Below, piece after piece: positions 25,546-34,296 of a DNA stretch of 37,874 bases. The notes under the pieces were generated by a model that searched no databases, was not told where the DNA came from, and worked only from the letters and a program-made list of their open reading frames with translations. The stretch is from positions 1 through 37,874 of the forward strand of contig CAMWLV010000021.1 of the NCBI GenBank assembly GCA_947175175.1. The letters are read 5' to 3'. Source of the DNA: an uncultured Lachnospiraceae bacterium. Lineage in GTDB: Bacteria > Bacillota > Clostridia > Lachnospirales > Lachnospiraceae. Position 1 is the first letter of the stretch. Each line of letters starts with the position of its first letter. The position numbers and the translations under genes were made by a program.

Positions 25546-25573
25546 TAGGTTAACAATGAAAAGCAAAAAACAG

Positions 25574-25602
25574 TTGAAATATAAATTGATGTGTGTTAAA
25601 CT
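25574..25602 (+). promoter_or_regulatory. Possible promoter of secG
   Basis: TTGAAA (25574-25579), a 17-base spacer and TAAACT (25597-25602), 62 bp before the secG start. Confidence 0.45.
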
Positions 25603-25664
25603 GTTTCTTGTTAGTGGATTTTGGGTACAAAATGTCTACAGGTTATCAACGAGGAGGTGTGAAG

Positions 25665-25901
25665 ATGGCAGCGTTAAGAGTATTTTTAATGTGTATTTTA
25701 ATAATCGTTTCTATTATATTTACAGTGATTGTTTTGATGCAGGAAGGTAAATCCGCGGGACTTGGTGCGATCAGTGGTGCAGCTGAGACTTATTGGGGCA
25801 AGAACAAAGGCCGTTCCATGGAAGGTGCGCTTGTCAAGATTACCAAGGTTTTGGGCGTTGTATTTATGCTGCTTGCAGTTGTTTTAAATATCAATTTTTA
25901 G
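25665..25901 (+). CDS. secG: Preprotein translocase subunit SecG
   Basis: A 78-residue membrane protein, the normal SecG length. It has two hydrophobic segments (~5-26, LRVFLMCILIIVSIIFTVIV, and ~57-76, ITKVLGVVFMLLAVVLNI) and the conserved loop QEGKSAGLGAISG followed by ETYWGKNKGRS. It is part of the SecYEG channel in the cytoplasmic membrane. The start at 25665 follows GAGGAGGTG; a longer frame from 25593 has no ribosome binding site. It sits between eno and rnr, the usual order in Clostridia, and ends in its own terminator. Confidence 0.95.
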   Translation: MAALRVFLMCILIIVSIIFTVIVLMQEGKSAGLGAISGAAETYWGKNKGRSMEGALVKITKVLGVVFMLLAVVLNINF

Positions 25902-25929
25902 TCTATGATATATTTAAGATAAAGCTATG

Positions 25930-25957
25930 AAACACTCTTGTAAAAAGAGTGTTTTTT
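25930..25957 (+). terminator. Intrinsic terminator after secG
   Basis: AACACTCTT pairs with AAGAGTGTT around a short A-rich loop and is followed by a T run. Confidence 0.85.
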
Positions 25958-26016
25958 CGTAATTGTTCGGTATAGGTCTGCGCAGTCGGAATTATGTTTG
26001 AACAGGAGGTGCTTGG

Positions 26017-28185
26017 ATGTCTGATAAGAGAAAAAAGGTGATTATGGATCTGGTGTCGTCGGAGTTTTATGTGCCGATGAAAGAGAAAGAGCTTGCGGTC
26101 ATGCTGCAGGTCTCGAAAGAGGACAGGGGAGAATTAAACCGCATCTTAAACGAACTGCTGGCGGAGGGAAAGCTTTCACTCACCAAGAAGGGAAAATTTA
26201 TCAAAGCAAAATATTCAGAAAAGGAGCTGATCGGAACATTTATCAGTCATCCAAAGGGGTTTGGGTTTGTTGAGATTGATGGCAGAGATGAGGATCTGTA
26301 TATTCCAGAGAATTTTGTAAATGGGGCTTTCCACAAGGATACAGTGAAAGTATCACTTTTATCGGGGCAGAATGGCAGACGTCAGGAAGCACAGGTCACA
26401 GAGATTCTTGCAAGAGGCATGAAGCAGATTGTGGGCATCTATGACAAAAGCAACAAGAATTATGGCTTTGTAATACCAGATAATACGAAAATAAGTGAGG
26501 ACGTCTTTGTTCCGGCGGAACGTTCCAAGGGAGCTGTGTCGGGACACAAAGTTGTCTGTGAGATAACGGACTATGGCAAAAATAACCGAAAGCCGGAAGG
26601 CAGGGTAACAGAGATTTTAGGGCATGTCAATGATCCAGGTGTGGATATCATGTCGATTGTAAAAGGCTATGAGCTGCCGATCGAATTTTCTGAGAAGATT
26701 ATGCATCAGGCAGAGCGGGCAGCAAATGAAGTGTCTGAGGCGGATATGGCGGGGCGGCGGGATCTGCGCGATGTACAGATGGTGACAATCGACGGGGAGG
26801 ATGCGAAGGATCTTGACGACGCAGTCAGCCTCACAAGAGACGGCGCGTTGTATCAGCTGGGGGTGCACATCGCGGATGTGACCAACTATGTGCAGGAGAA
26901 TTCTGCACTGGACTGGGAGGCAAGGGAGCGCGGAACAAGTGTCTATCTGGTGGATAGGGTGATTCCCATGCTTCCGCACAAACTTTCCAATGGTATCTGT
27001 TCACTGAATGCAGGGGAGAACAGGCTGGCGCTGAGCTGTCTCATGACGATCGATCAGAGAGGTGAGGTTATAAGCCATGAGATTGTTGAGTCTGTTATCA
27101 AGGTAGATCGGCGTATGTCCTACACGAGTGTAAAAAAAATACTAGAGGACCAAGATGTGGCAGAGCGCAGAGAGTATGAGGAGCTTGTGCCAATGTTTGA
27201 GCTGATGCGGGAACTTGCGGGAATACTGCGCGAGAAGCGCAAAAAGAGAGGTTCTATCGACTTTGATTTCCCAGAGAGCAAGATCATCCTTGATAAACAG
27301 GGGCAACCGATTGAGATTAAGCCTTATGAGCGCAATGCGGCGACAAAGATTATAGAGGATTTCATGCTGATTGCAAATGAGACAGTTGCGGAGCATTTTC
27401 ACTGGATGGAGCTGCCATTTGTATATAGGACGCATGACAATCCAGATCCGGAAAAGATCAACAAACTCAGTACTTTTATCCGGAATTTCGGATATTCCAT
27501 CAAGAGCAGACAGGAGGAGATTCACCCCAAGGAATTACAGAAACTGCTGGCAAAGATAGAGGATACGCCGGAGGAGGCGCTGATCAGCAGGTTGACGCTG
27601 AGAAGTATGAAACAGGCAAAATACACGATAGACTGTACAGGGCACTTTGGGCTGGCATGTCAGTATTATTGTCATTTCACATCACCGATCAGGCGTTATC
27701 CAGACCTGCAGATTCATCGCATCATCAAAGAACAGATCCGCGGAAAGCTGAATGAGAAGCGCATTGATCACTATAATGAAATCCTGCCGGAAGTGGCGAA
27801 GCATTCTTCCGAGATGGAGCGGCGCGCGGACGAGGCAGAGCGCGAGACTGACAAGCTCAAAAAAGTTGAATTTATGGAGCGTCACATCGGTGAGATTTAT
27901 GAAGGTGTTATTTCATCGATTACAGCGTGGGGCGTGTATGTGGAGCTGCCCAATACGATTGAGGGTATGATTCATGTGTCCATGCTGCCGGGGGACTATT
28001 TCTATTATGATGAGGAGACGTACGAGATGGTGGGGCAGGCAACGGATATTCGATATAAGCTTGGACAAACATTGAAAGTTCGAGTCAATGCGACAGATAA
28101 GATATTGAGGACGATTGATTTTGTCATTCCGCAAAATTGGGAAATGGAAGAGGAAGAAAGAAGGGAATGTAATGGCAAAGAATGA
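26017..28185 (+). CDS. rnr: Ribonuclease R
   Basis: A 722-residue 3'-to-5' exoribonuclease of the RNB family. Domains in order: an N-terminal winged-helix-like segment (~1-65), cold-shock/S1-like RNA-binding domains (~70-210, with [17 protein letters not shown]), the catalytic RNB domain (~240-580), with the Asp cluster [10 protein letters not shown] starting at residue 259 and HIADVTNYV after it, and a C-terminal S1 domain (~625-705, [21 protein letters not shown]). It degrades structured RNA and works with tmRNA/SmpB in quality control. The start follows CAGGAGGTG. Its 3' end overlaps smpB by 14 bp, so they are co-translated. Confidence 0.97.
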   Translation: MSDKRKKVIMDLVSSEFYVPMKEKELAVMLQVSKEDRGELNRILNELLAEGKLSLTKKGKFIKAKYSEKELIGTFISHPKGFGFVEIDGRDEDLYIPENFVNGAFHKDTVKVSLLSGQNGRRQEAQVTEILARGMKQIVGIYDKSNKNYGFVIPDNTKISEDVFVPAERSKGAVSGHKVVCEITDYGKNNRKPEGRVTEILGHVNDPGVDIMSIVKGYELPIEFSEKIMHQAERAANEVSEADMAGRRDLRDVQMVTIDGEDAKDLDDAVSLTRDGALYQLGVHIADVTNYVQENSALDWEARERGTSVYLVDRVIPMLPHKLSNGICSLNAGENRLALSCLMTIDQRGEVISHEIVESVIKVDRRMSYTSVKKILEDQDVAERREYEELVPMFELMRELAGILREKRKKRGSIDFDFPESKIILDKQGQPIEIKPYERNAATKIIEDFMLIANETVAEHFHWMELPFVYRTHDNPDPEKINKLSTFIRNFGYSIKSRQEEIHPKELQKLLAKIEDTPEEALISRLTLRSMKQAKYTIDCTGHFGLACQYYCHFTSPIRRYPDLQIHRIIKEQIRGKLNEKRIDHYNEILPEVAKHSSEMERRADEAERETDKLKKVEFMERHIGEIYEGVISSITAWGVYVELPNTIEGMIHVSMLPGDYFYYDEETYEMVGQATDIRYKLGQTLKVRVNATDKILRTIDFVIPQNWEMEEEERRECNGKE

Positions 28186-28642
28186 GGCAATGAAACTGGT
28201 CGCCAACAACAAGAAAGCATATCATGATTATTTTATAGAGGAGAAATATGAGTGCGGTATTGCGCTTCATGGTACAGAGGTCAAGTCACTGCGCATGGGA
28301 AAGTGCAGCATCAAGGAGTCATTTATTCGGATAGAAAACGCAGAGGTTTTTGTGTATGGCATGCACATCTCTCCCTATGAAAAAGGAAATATATTTAATA
28401 AAGATCCTCTGCGCGTGAAAAAGCTTCTGCTGCATAAGCAGGAGATTAACAAGCTATTGGGAAAAATCAAAGAGAAAGGGTACACATTGGTGCCGCTTCA
28501 GGTGTATTTTTCCAATGGAAGGGCGAAGGTGGAGATTGGGCTTGCGCGCGGTAAGAAACTGTACGACAAACGTGAGGACATCGCTAAGAAAGATGCGCGG
28601 CGTGAGACAGAACGCGAGTTTAAAGTGAGGAATTTATATTGA
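28172..28642 (+). CDS. smpB: SsrA-binding protein SmpB
   Basis: A 156-residue protein that binds tmRNA and brings it to stalled ribosomes. Characteristic segments are [23 protein letters not shown] (shortened: [15 protein letters not shown]), [55 protein letters not shown] and a basic C-terminal tail ([16 protein letters not shown]) that reads the empty mRNA channel. The length is normal. It starts within rnr (14-bp overlap), with the Shine-Dalgarno GAAGGGAATG inside rnr. The tmRNA gene itself was not found next to it. Confidence 0.97.
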   Translation: MAKNEAMKLVANNKKAYHDYFIEEKYECGIALHGTEVKSLRMGKCSIKESFIRIENAEVFVYGMHISPYEKGNIFNKDPLRVKKLLLHKQEINKLLGKIKEKGYTLVPLQVYFSNGRAKVEIGLARGKKLYDKREDIAKKDARRETEREFKVRNLY

Positions 28643-28645
28643 TTT

Positions 28646-28805
28646 AGGAACTGTAGGAAAATAAGTGATACAGATTGCGCAGGATATTTCTTCGAGGATG
28701 TATGTCAAAAAACGTAGGCGTAGCGGGCTACGGCGAGGCTTTTTGACATGCATAATCGGAGAAATAGACAAGTCAAGATGTGTCAGTTATTTTTCTACAG
28801 TTCCT
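28646..28805. repeat. 160-bp long imperfect inverted repeat (MITE-like hairpin)
   Basis: The ends AGGAACTGTAG and CTACAGTTCCT are exact complements. The next parts AAAATAA and TTATTTT also pair, and further in ATGTCAAAAA (28702-28711) pairs with TTTTTGACAT (28740-28749) around a core CGTAG-CGGG-CTACG. The whole can fold as one long hairpin. It begins 3 bp after the smpB stop. No coding frame fits. The plan resembles the 168-bp element at 2566, but the end sequences differ. Confidence 0.75.
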
Positions 28806-28813
28806 TAGCACAC

Positions 28814-28837
28814 AAAAAGGAGCTTTTGCTCCTTTTT
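28814..28837. terminator. Bidirectional intrinsic terminator
   Basis: AAAAAGGAGC-TTTT-GCTCCTTTTT is a perfect 10-bp stem with A and T runs. It serves the smpB transcript and the convergent minus-strand gene, whose stop codon touches it. Confidence 0.9.
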
Positions 28838-29744
28838 AGTCTTCGCGGCTTCTTGCGGTGATGATCCACGGTGCGGGATCGGATTTAAAGGTGTTGTTGC
28901 TGCGGAGCTTTGTCACAGATACCTGTATTGTCTCCACGTCGGCAAGTCCCAGGTCATGCAGTGTATCTGGCAGGGCAGCAGCAGTCTTGAAGTCCAATGT
29001 GTAAATGACCACATTGATATTCGGGTTTCGTTTCGTGAGACATTCAAGCTCCTGTTCCGTACTTGCTGACGCAACCAGGAATACCAGCGAAGGAACCGGG
29101 TATTCTGCCATAGTCTTCTCGTCGACATGGTCGATGATCTTGATATTGTGGAGATCAAAGTGTGATACGTTGTCTTCCAGGGTGGAGCGGTCAGCCCTGC
29201 TGTACTCAACAGCGATGACAGAGCCCTCCGCGGCGATCAATGCCGCCTCGATGGCGATGCTTTCACCGCCGATCACACAGATATCATCCTGCGGATCAAC
29301 CATCATCTTGCTGAGAATAATCGAACGGATCTCACTGCCTACATAGTGAATCGAACCGCGCTGGAGTTTCTCGTTGCTCAGTCCGATACGCGAGGAATTT
29401 CTGGCGTTTGGGTTGATGATGAGCATGCCTGCAGAGGCATTGATACCGCGGTTGATCATATCTTTGATCTGATTATGCAGAATTTCGCCGCTCGGATCAG
29501 AGCCCTCATTGTACCAAACCTCACACTCACCAAGACCTGCATTCCACAGGCGGTAGAAGATGTCATCAATTCCGGCATTGGTAAACACCAGAGTGGTCTT
29601 GTGTGCCTCGACAGTGGGGATTACGTTTTTGTTTTTCTTGGTGATGTCAATAATTTTGACATGCTCCAAGTCAATTGGTGTGTTTTGCGAGTAGTACTGC
29701 AGCCAGCTTAAAATAATCTCATTTGTAAAAATCTGTTTTTCCAT
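28836..29744 (-). CDS. CbiT-like methyltransferase with degenerate SAM motif
   Basis: A 302-residue protein. The C-terminal half resembles precorrin methyltransferase CbiT/CobL: GLSNEKLQRGSIHYVGSEI is close to the CbiT entry motif, followed by DDICVIGGESIAIEAALIAA (~153-172), AVEYSRADRSTLEDNVSHF and KIIDHV. The glycine-rich SAM loop, normally DIGAGTGSVS-like, reads VIGGESIAI, so cofactor binding is doubtful. The N-terminal half (~1-110) resembles the CbiE part of a fused CbiE-CbiT but is short. No other cobalamin genes are nearby. The start at 29744 follows GGAGGC; an in-frame TTG at 29783 is less likely. It is last in a minus-strand run of four genes. Confidence 0.6.
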   Translation of the reverse strand: MEKQIFTNEIILSWLQYYSQNTPIDLEHVKIIDITKKNKNVIPTVEAHKTTLVFTNAGIDDIFYRLWNAGLGECEVWYNEGSDPSGEILHNQIKDMINRGINASAGMLIINPNARNSSRIGLSNEKLQRGSIHYVGSEIRSIILSKMMVDPQDDICVIGGESIAIEAALIAAEGSVIAVEYSRADRSTLEDNVSHFDLHNIKIIDHVDEKTMAEYPVPSLVFLVASASTEQELECLTKRNPNINVVIYTLDFKTAAALPDTLHDLGLADVETIQVSVTKLRSNNTFKSDPAPWIITARSRED

Positions 29745-29789
29745 AGTTCGTGCCTCCTTGTGTTGTTTGGTTAAAAACTGCAATCATTT

Positions 29790-30056
29790 TTATGCTGTAA
29801 GTTTTCGTACTTGTTCTTTTAGAATGTTTACCTCGTTTTCTAGAAGGATAACCTTTTTGAGGAGTAGATCAACAGTATCTAAGTTTAATTTGCAGGCATT
29901 GATTTCATGCATCATTTGTTCGTGCTGGTTTCTGTTTTCTTCTTTGAATGCATTAATACTGGATTGAACAGTATCTATTTTACTGTTTGTCCTTTCCTGC
30001 ATTCTGTCCATTTCTTTGATGAGCGCATTAAATAGTTCTTTGGTTTCTTTATCCAT
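29790..30056 (-). CDS. Small coiled-coil protein (paralog of the protein at 14983)
   Basis: An 88-residue, charged, continuous predicted helix (MDKETKELFNALIKEMDRM, then LLLKKVILLENEVNILKEQ). Shared features with the 77-residue protein at 14983 are MDKE-K at the start, INACKL followed by DTVD in the middle, and heptad leucines at the end. An extra Asn/Gln-rich stretch (KEENRNQHEQMMHE) accounts for its greater length. The start follows GGAGG at 8 bp. Unlike its paralog it has no cassette repeat in front and lies inside a minus-strand gene run, 29 bp after the previous gene. Function unknown. Confidence 0.75.
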   Translation of the reverse strand: MDKETKELFNALIKEMDRMQERTNSKIDTVQSSINAFKEENRNQHEQMMHEINACKLNLDTVDLLLKKVILLENEVNILKEQVRKLTA

Positions 30057-30085
30057 GTTTTACCTCCACAATTATAAGATTAATT

Positions 30086-30868
30086 TCAAAAAATGTTTCC
30101 TAATTTATGTAATAGTCTCTCGATTTTGTATAAAAGCTGGCTATTGTCATTTGTGTTTTCCATAGAGCGAATAATGTCTGGTTTCTGGTCTAAGATCGAT
30201 TGGTCAATATGCGCCGTAATTTTATTCTTTTCAAGAGTGATCGTACCAATCATATCCTGTGCTTTGATCACAAAGTCGACATCAGATTCATTGTCATAGT
30301 AATCAGGGGTAACAGTGTTCACACATAATTCTCCGGCTTCGTTTACAGTCAGCATCAGGTCAGAAACAAAGACCGAGCAGTCAAAAACGGTCACTTTTTT
30401 GTTTGCGGGATCAAAGTATCCTATTTGTGAACGGAGTACGCCGGAACCCCATAAGAAAGTATAGTATAGTTCATACTGACCGTCCTTGTTTAAATCTGCA
30501 AGAGCCATGCCTGCAATATTCGATCTTCCCAAATATTCACCAAGACGGTATATCTGCCCATCATATAGGACAAAGGATTCGTGACACTCTTCGTATTTGA
30601 AAATCGTATAGTCGGAATTGTCTGCAATAAAGTCAGGAGTGATATTATAACATTTGTCTGTATCATATGGCGATTTAAATTCTTTGTTTTGGGCTTCAAA
30701 TGCGGCAACCTGTTTCATAGATGGCGTTATTGTTAATTCAGACTCTGGTGCAAGTGGATTAAGAGCTGCCTGCGTTGAATTTGTGTTCTCTATAAAGACT
30801 GATAAAACAAGTGCAATACAGATGAGTAAGGATATGATATATAATATGTATTTGACTTTTACGGACAC
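30086..30868 (-). CDS. Membrane-anchored protein with EF-hand/FG-GAP-like loop
   Basis: A 260-residue protein with one N-terminal hydrophobic segment (~5-25, YILYIISLLICIALVLSVF) and an extracytoplasmic remainder. A DLNKDGQYELYYTF stretch has the DxNxDGxxE spacing of calcium-binding FG-GAP/VCBS or EF-hand-like loops. The GTG start at 30868 is chosen because GGAGG lies 8 bases upstream; an ATG 15 bases earlier has no ribosome binding site and would include that site in the gene. It is the second gene of a minus-strand run and starts 17 bp after its upstream neighbour. A cell-surface binding or sensing role is possible, but I do not recognise the family. Confidence 0.65.
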   Translation of the reverse strand: MSVKVKYILYIISLLICIALVLSVFIENTNSTQAALNPLAPESELTITPSMKQVAAFEAQNKEFKSPYDTDKCYNITPDFIADNSDYTIFKYEECHESFVLYDGQIYRLGEYLGRSNIAGMALADLNKDGQYELYYTFLWGSGVLRSQIGYFDPANKKVTVFDCSVFVSDLMLTVNEAGELCVNTVTPDYYDNESDVDFVIKAQDMIGTITLEKNKITAHIDQSILDQKPDIIRSMENTNDNSQLLYKIERLLHKLGNIF

Positions 30869-30885
30869 TTCGCCGCCCTCCATAC

Positions 30886-31758
30886 TTATTTCATGATCAT
30901 TCTTCCGACTTTTTGGAACTGTGTTTTCCCCTTTTTTCGTATTTCTTCGTAAAGAATATGTTCCTTACCACTGTCCAGCAGATGATCCAATGTATTTTTC
31001 CACAGGATACAGACACGGCAGTGGTCTGTGTGGTCAAATACAATATGCAGGTGGCAGGGGGACTCATCCTCTAATTTGATGACAGCATGATATTCATTTT
31101 CTGCGGGAGGATTTTTCCGTCCTCCGTCTTCCTCTGGAAACCATTCAATGAATGCTTCGCGGGATCTTGTAAGCCATGCGATATTGAACTCATAAAGTTC
31201 GCTTTTCCTGGGATTTTTGAAACCGTCAAACGCCTCTGCTTTTGTGAGAGAAAACAGAAATCCGTATTCAGGATATTCACGTGATGAAGAATGTCCCGTT
31301 GCACTTTTGCGTGCGTAGCCTTTCACAGACAGCAGATATTTCCCAGAGGGCACATCGTATTTAAAACTTCTATAATAAGTTTTATCGTCCATCGTCTGGG
31401 AGGAGTTTTCATACTTATCCAGTTTCTCTGCGTCATAATAGTCAAGCGGTTCCAGATCGGAGATGCAAAGGCTGTTCTGAATATCGATATTAAATCCTTC
31501 ATACGCTAATTTTAGATTCCACTCCTCGTCAAAAGGTTCATCGTATCCGTCCAGTTTGACGATATATCCGCCAGCATCGATCTTTACAATGGGAAATAGG
31601 ATACCTTGTTCCTGTGTTCTTAAATAAAGTTCCTTGTCCTTCTGTAATTTGGTCAGCAGCTTTTTTGAACGGACTTTTTTGGTTTTCAGAAAATCCTGCA
31701 ATACAGGCAATGAGAATAGGGCAATTCCATAGCCGTAAGCACCTAAGACTCTGTCCAT
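30886..31758 (-). CDS. Hypothetical protein
   Basis: A 290-residue soluble protein that I do not recognise. The N-terminus (VLGAYGYGIALFSLPVLQDF) is weakly hydrophobic but short for a membrane anchor, followed by a basic helix (KTKKVRSKKLLTKLQKDKE). The central part alternates beta-like strands and acidic turns, and the C-terminus is basic. The start follows GGAAAGGAAGG. It is the first gene of the four-gene minus-strand run (31758-28836). The run is divergent from the leuD-like gene at 31945. No catalytic motif is visible. Confidence 0.65.
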   Translation of the reverse strand: MDRVLGAYGYGIALFSLPVLQDFLKTKKVRSKKLLTKLQKDKELYLRTQEQGILFPIVKIDAGGYIVKLDGYDEPFDEEWNLKLAYEGFNIDIQNSLCISDLEPLDYYDAEKLDKYENSSQTMDDKTYYRSFKYDVPSGKYLLSVKGYARKSATGHSSSREYPEYGFLFSLTKAEAFDGFKNPRKSELYEFNIAWLTRSREAFIEWFPEEDGGRKNPPAENEYHAVIKLEDESPCHLHIVFDHTDHCRVCILWKNTLDHLLDSGKEHILYEEIRKKGKTQFQKVGRMIMK

Positions 31759-31944
31759 CTTTTGTTACCTTCCTTTCCTTAGATGTCAAACTTTTTATAT
31801 TATAACTATACCACATCAGAACCAAAAAAACAGCATGATACAATAAAAATAATCCTAGTTTTTTATGGATAAATTTGATACACTATAAAAAGCATAAAGC
31901 GAATTAAGAATTCATTACATTACAGGAAAGGACAGGATATTACA

Positions 31945-32415
31945 ATGGGAAAGATATTTAAGTTTGGGCAGGATGTGGATACAGATCAGATTATCGCCTC
32001 GCAGTATATTATATATCCTACAATTGATGAGATGAAAGTACATACTTTCGAGTCTTTGGATACGGATTTTGCGTCACAGGTGCAGCCGGGGGATTATGTC
32101 GTTGCGTCGGAGAATTTTGGGTGTGGTTCCTCGAGGGAACAGGCGCCAAGTGTGTTGAAGGCGCTGGGAGTCAAGGCAGTGGTCGCGAAGTCTTTTGCGC
32201 GTATCTTTTACAGAAATGCGATCAATATCGGACTTCCGGTGATCGTGTGCAAAGATCTGTATGACAATGTAAATGCAGGAGATGATATGGAACTTTCCAT
32301 GCAGGAGGGTGTGGTGCGTGTAAACGGAAAAGAATATGAGTGCACGAAGCTGCCTGAATATATGCAGGGAATCCTTGACCAAGGCGGATTGATCGCATCG
32401 TTAAATAAGGAATGA
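31945..32415 (+). CDS. Aconitase-family dehydratase small subunit (leuD-like), pair 1
   Basis: A 156-residue small (swivel-domain) subunit of a hydro-lyase of the isopropylmalate-isomerase/homoaconitase type. Typical segments are DVDTDQIIASQYII, NFGCGSSREQAP, VVAKSFARIFYRNAINIG and a short C-terminal tail. The substrate loop after the DTD motif reads QYIIYPT, unlike the usual YLRT/YLNT of isopropylmalate isomerase, so leucine biosynthesis is not assured. The start has AGGAAAGGACAGG upstream. A paralogous small subunit lies at 33750. The stop codon is shared with the 5' end of cassette copy 4, and the large subunit follows after 58 bp. Confidence 0.85.
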   Translation: MGKIFKFGQDVDTDQIIASQYIIYPTIDEMKVHTFESLDTDFASQVQPGDYVVASENFGCGSSREQAPSVLKALGVKAVVAKSFARIFYRNAINIGLPVIVCKDLYDNVNAGDDMELSMQEGVVRVNGKEYECTKLPEYMQGILDQGGLIASLNKE

Positions 32416-32473
32416 AAGTCACTTTCAAACTATTGATTGTTATGCGTGCCGAAGCACGCAAGGGGGTATAAAG
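32413..32473 (+). repeat. 5'-UTR cassette repeat, copy 4 (truncated, inside the operon)
   Basis: The left arm is shortened: TGAAAG-TCA-CTTTCA forms the first hairpin, and the TGA is also the stop codon of the preceding gene. The rest is like the other copies, with hairpin 2 GCGTGC-CGAA-GCACGC, AGGGGG, and the ATG at 32474. It is the only copy between two genes of one operon. Confidence 0.88.
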
Positions 32474-33724
32474 ATGGGAATGACAATAGCAGAAAAAATT
32501 ATTGCGGCAGCAGCTGGAGTGGAGTCCGTAAAGCCGGGAGATATCCATACGGTGGAGCTTGACCGCCTGATGAGTAATGACGGGACGACGCATCTCACGA
32601 TCGATATGTACAATAATCTCAAGAATCCACGAATCGCAGATGTCAATAAATTAGTGTGGATCGTGGATCACAATGTTCCATGCGACAGCGTAAAAACGGC
32701 GGCATCACACAAGAAAATGCGGGATTTTGCAAGGGAGCATGGCATCAAATTTTATGAGGGGGCAGGAGTGTGCCATCAGGTGATGATGGAGAACCATGTC
32801 ACGAGTGGCGAACTGATATTTGGTGCAGACAGCCATACATGTGCTTACGGTGCAGTTGGCGCGTTTGGAACAGGTGTGGGCTGTACAGACTATCTCTATG
32901 CGATGGTGACAGGGAAATCATGGCTTTTAGTGCCTGAAACACTGAAATTTAATCTGACAGGAAAATTGAATGAAGGTGTCTATGCGAGGGATCTGATCTT
33001 GTCCATAATTGGTATGATCGGTGCAAACGGCGCGAATTATATGGCAATGGAGTTTGGCGGCGACGGTTTGAAAACGTTAAATATGAGTGACCGGATCGCC
33101 ATCTGCAATCTCTGCGTGGAAGCCGGTGCGAAGACTGCTTTGATGGAGGTTGATGAGATTACACTCGAATATTTGAAAGCACATGGCAGAGAGCCAAAGC
33201 ACAATTTTAAGAGTGATGCAGACGCGCATTTTGCCAAGGTGTACGATATTGACTTATCAACGATTAAACCAATCGTAGCAAAGCCGCATTTTGTGGATAG
33301 CGTTGTCGATGCGAAGGAATGTGTGGGAACCCATATTGATGAGGCGTTTCTTGGCTCCTGCAATAATGGACGGATTGAAGATCTGAGAGTTGGTGCGGAA
33401 TTGATCAAGGGCAAAAAAGTGCACCCACATGTGCGATTTCTAGTGGTCCCGGCGAGTGCGGAGGTGTATCGGCAGGCGCTTGCAGAAGGGATTATCGATA
33501 CCTTTATGGAGGCAGGAGCGATTGTCATGAATGCGAACTGCAGTGTGTGCTGGGGAAGCTGTCAGGGTGTCATCGGCGAGGGCGAAGTATTGATCAGCAC
33601 TGGAACACGCAATTTCAAGGGACGTGCAGGGCACAAGGACTCATTTGTGTACCTCGCATCAGCTGCGACAGTAACGGCATCTGCAATAAAGGGCGAGATT
33701 GCAACAGCGGATATGATATCATAG
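32474..33724 (+). CDS. Aconitase-family dehydratase large subunit (leuC-like), pair 1
   Basis: A 416-residue iron-sulfur hydro-lyase subunit. Landmarks are DHNVPCDSVK, GVCHQVMMENHVTSG, GADSHTCAYGAVGAFGTGVG and the cluster Cys residues: Cys296 in GSCNNGR (normally GSCTNGR), and Cys356/Cys359 in NCSVCWG, so all three 4Fe-4S ligands are kept. An extra Cys363 (WGSCQG) and the unusual residues around the second pair differ from isopropylmalate isomerase. It would dehydrate and rehydrate a malate-type acid, possibly not isopropylmalate. It starts directly after cassette copy 4, whose AGGGGG provides the ribosome binding site. It pairs with the small subunit at 31945. Confidence 0.87.
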   Translation: MGMTIAEKIIAAAAGVESVKPGDIHTVELDRLMSNDGTTHLTIDMYNNLKNPRIADVNKLVWIVDHNVPCDSVKTAASHKKMRDFAREHGIKFYEGAGVCHQVMMENHVTSGELIFGADSHTCAYGAVGAFGTGVGCTDYLYAMVTGKSWLLVPETLKFNLTGKLNEGVYARDLILSIIGMIGANGANYMAMEFGGDGLKTLNMSDRIAICNLCVEAGAKTALMEVDEITLEYLKAHGREPKHNFKSDADAHFAKVYDIDLSTIKPIVAKPHFVDSVVDAKECVGTHIDEAFLGSCNNGRIEDLRVGAELIKGKKVHPHVRFLVVPASAEVYRQALAEGIIDTFMEAGAIVMNANCSVCWGSCQGVIGEGEVLISTGTRNFKGRAGHKDSFVYLASAATVTASAIKGEIATADMIS

Positions 33725-33749
33725 GGAGTTAAGGAGTTTGAACAAAAAC

Positions 33750-34244
33750 ATGGATAAATTTACAGGAAAAATATGGGTTTTGGGTGATGATATCGACACG
33801 GATATCATTATACCTACAGAGTATCTTGCGTTAAAGACCGTGCAGGACATGGCGCCGTATGCGTTTTCGCCGCTGCGCCCGGAACTTGCAGGGCAGATCA
33901 AAGAGGGAGACATTATCGTTGCCGGGAAGAATTTCGGCTGTGGTTCCTCGAGAGAGCAGGCGCCGGAGATCATTAAGGCGCTTGGCATCAAGTGTGTGAT
34001 CGCAAAGTCCTTTGCACGCATTTTCTTCCGCAATTCTATCAACAATGGCTTGCTGCTGATAGAGAATGATGCGCTTCAGGGTGATGTAAAGGAAGGGGAC
34101 GAGATCACGGTTGCCATCAACGAGTCCATAGAACATCATGGAAAACAGTACCCGATCACATCGCTGCCGCAGAATCTGGTAGATATTCTCAACGCGGGCG
34201 GTCTTGTAAAGGCGATGCAAAAACGAAACAATATCAGGGTATAA
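33750..34244 (+). CDS. Aconitase-family dehydratase small subunit (leuD-like), pair 2
   Basis: A 164-residue swivel-domain subunit. It has the usual WVLGDDIDTDIIIP, NFGCGSSREQAP and CVIAKSFARIFFRNSINNG segments. The substrate loop reads EYLALKT, different both from isopropylmalate isomerase (YLRT) and from the paralog at 31945. The ATG at 33750 gives the standard N-terminus (MDKFTGKIW); an in-frame TTG at 33738 is possible because AGGGAG lies 9 bases before it. It starts 25 bp after the large subunit of pair 1 and precedes its own large subunit by 52 bp, so four genes form one operon of two enzymes. Confidence 0.86.
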   Translation: MDKFTGKIWVLGDDIDTDIIIPTEYLALKTVQDMAPYAFSPLRPELAGQIKEGDIIVAGKNFGCGSSREQAPEIIKALGIKCVIAKSFARIFFRNSINNGLLLIENDALQGDVKEGDEITVAINESIEHHGKQYPITSLPQNLVDILNAGGLVKAMQKRNNIRV

Positions 34245-34296
34245 AGGACAGGCGTTCTTTACATGGAAGAATAAATAGATTTAGGAGAATAGAATT

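Noticed and set aside
28646-28805. Possible tmRNA (ssrA), often found after smpB
   Set aside because: The stretch is only ~160 bp and is one long hairpin. It has no Ala-tRNA-like ends and no tag reading frame.
31860-31944. Promoter of the dehydratase operon at TATAAA (31884-31889)
   Set aside because: No acceptable -35 element lies 16-18 bases upstream, so it was not listed as a feature.
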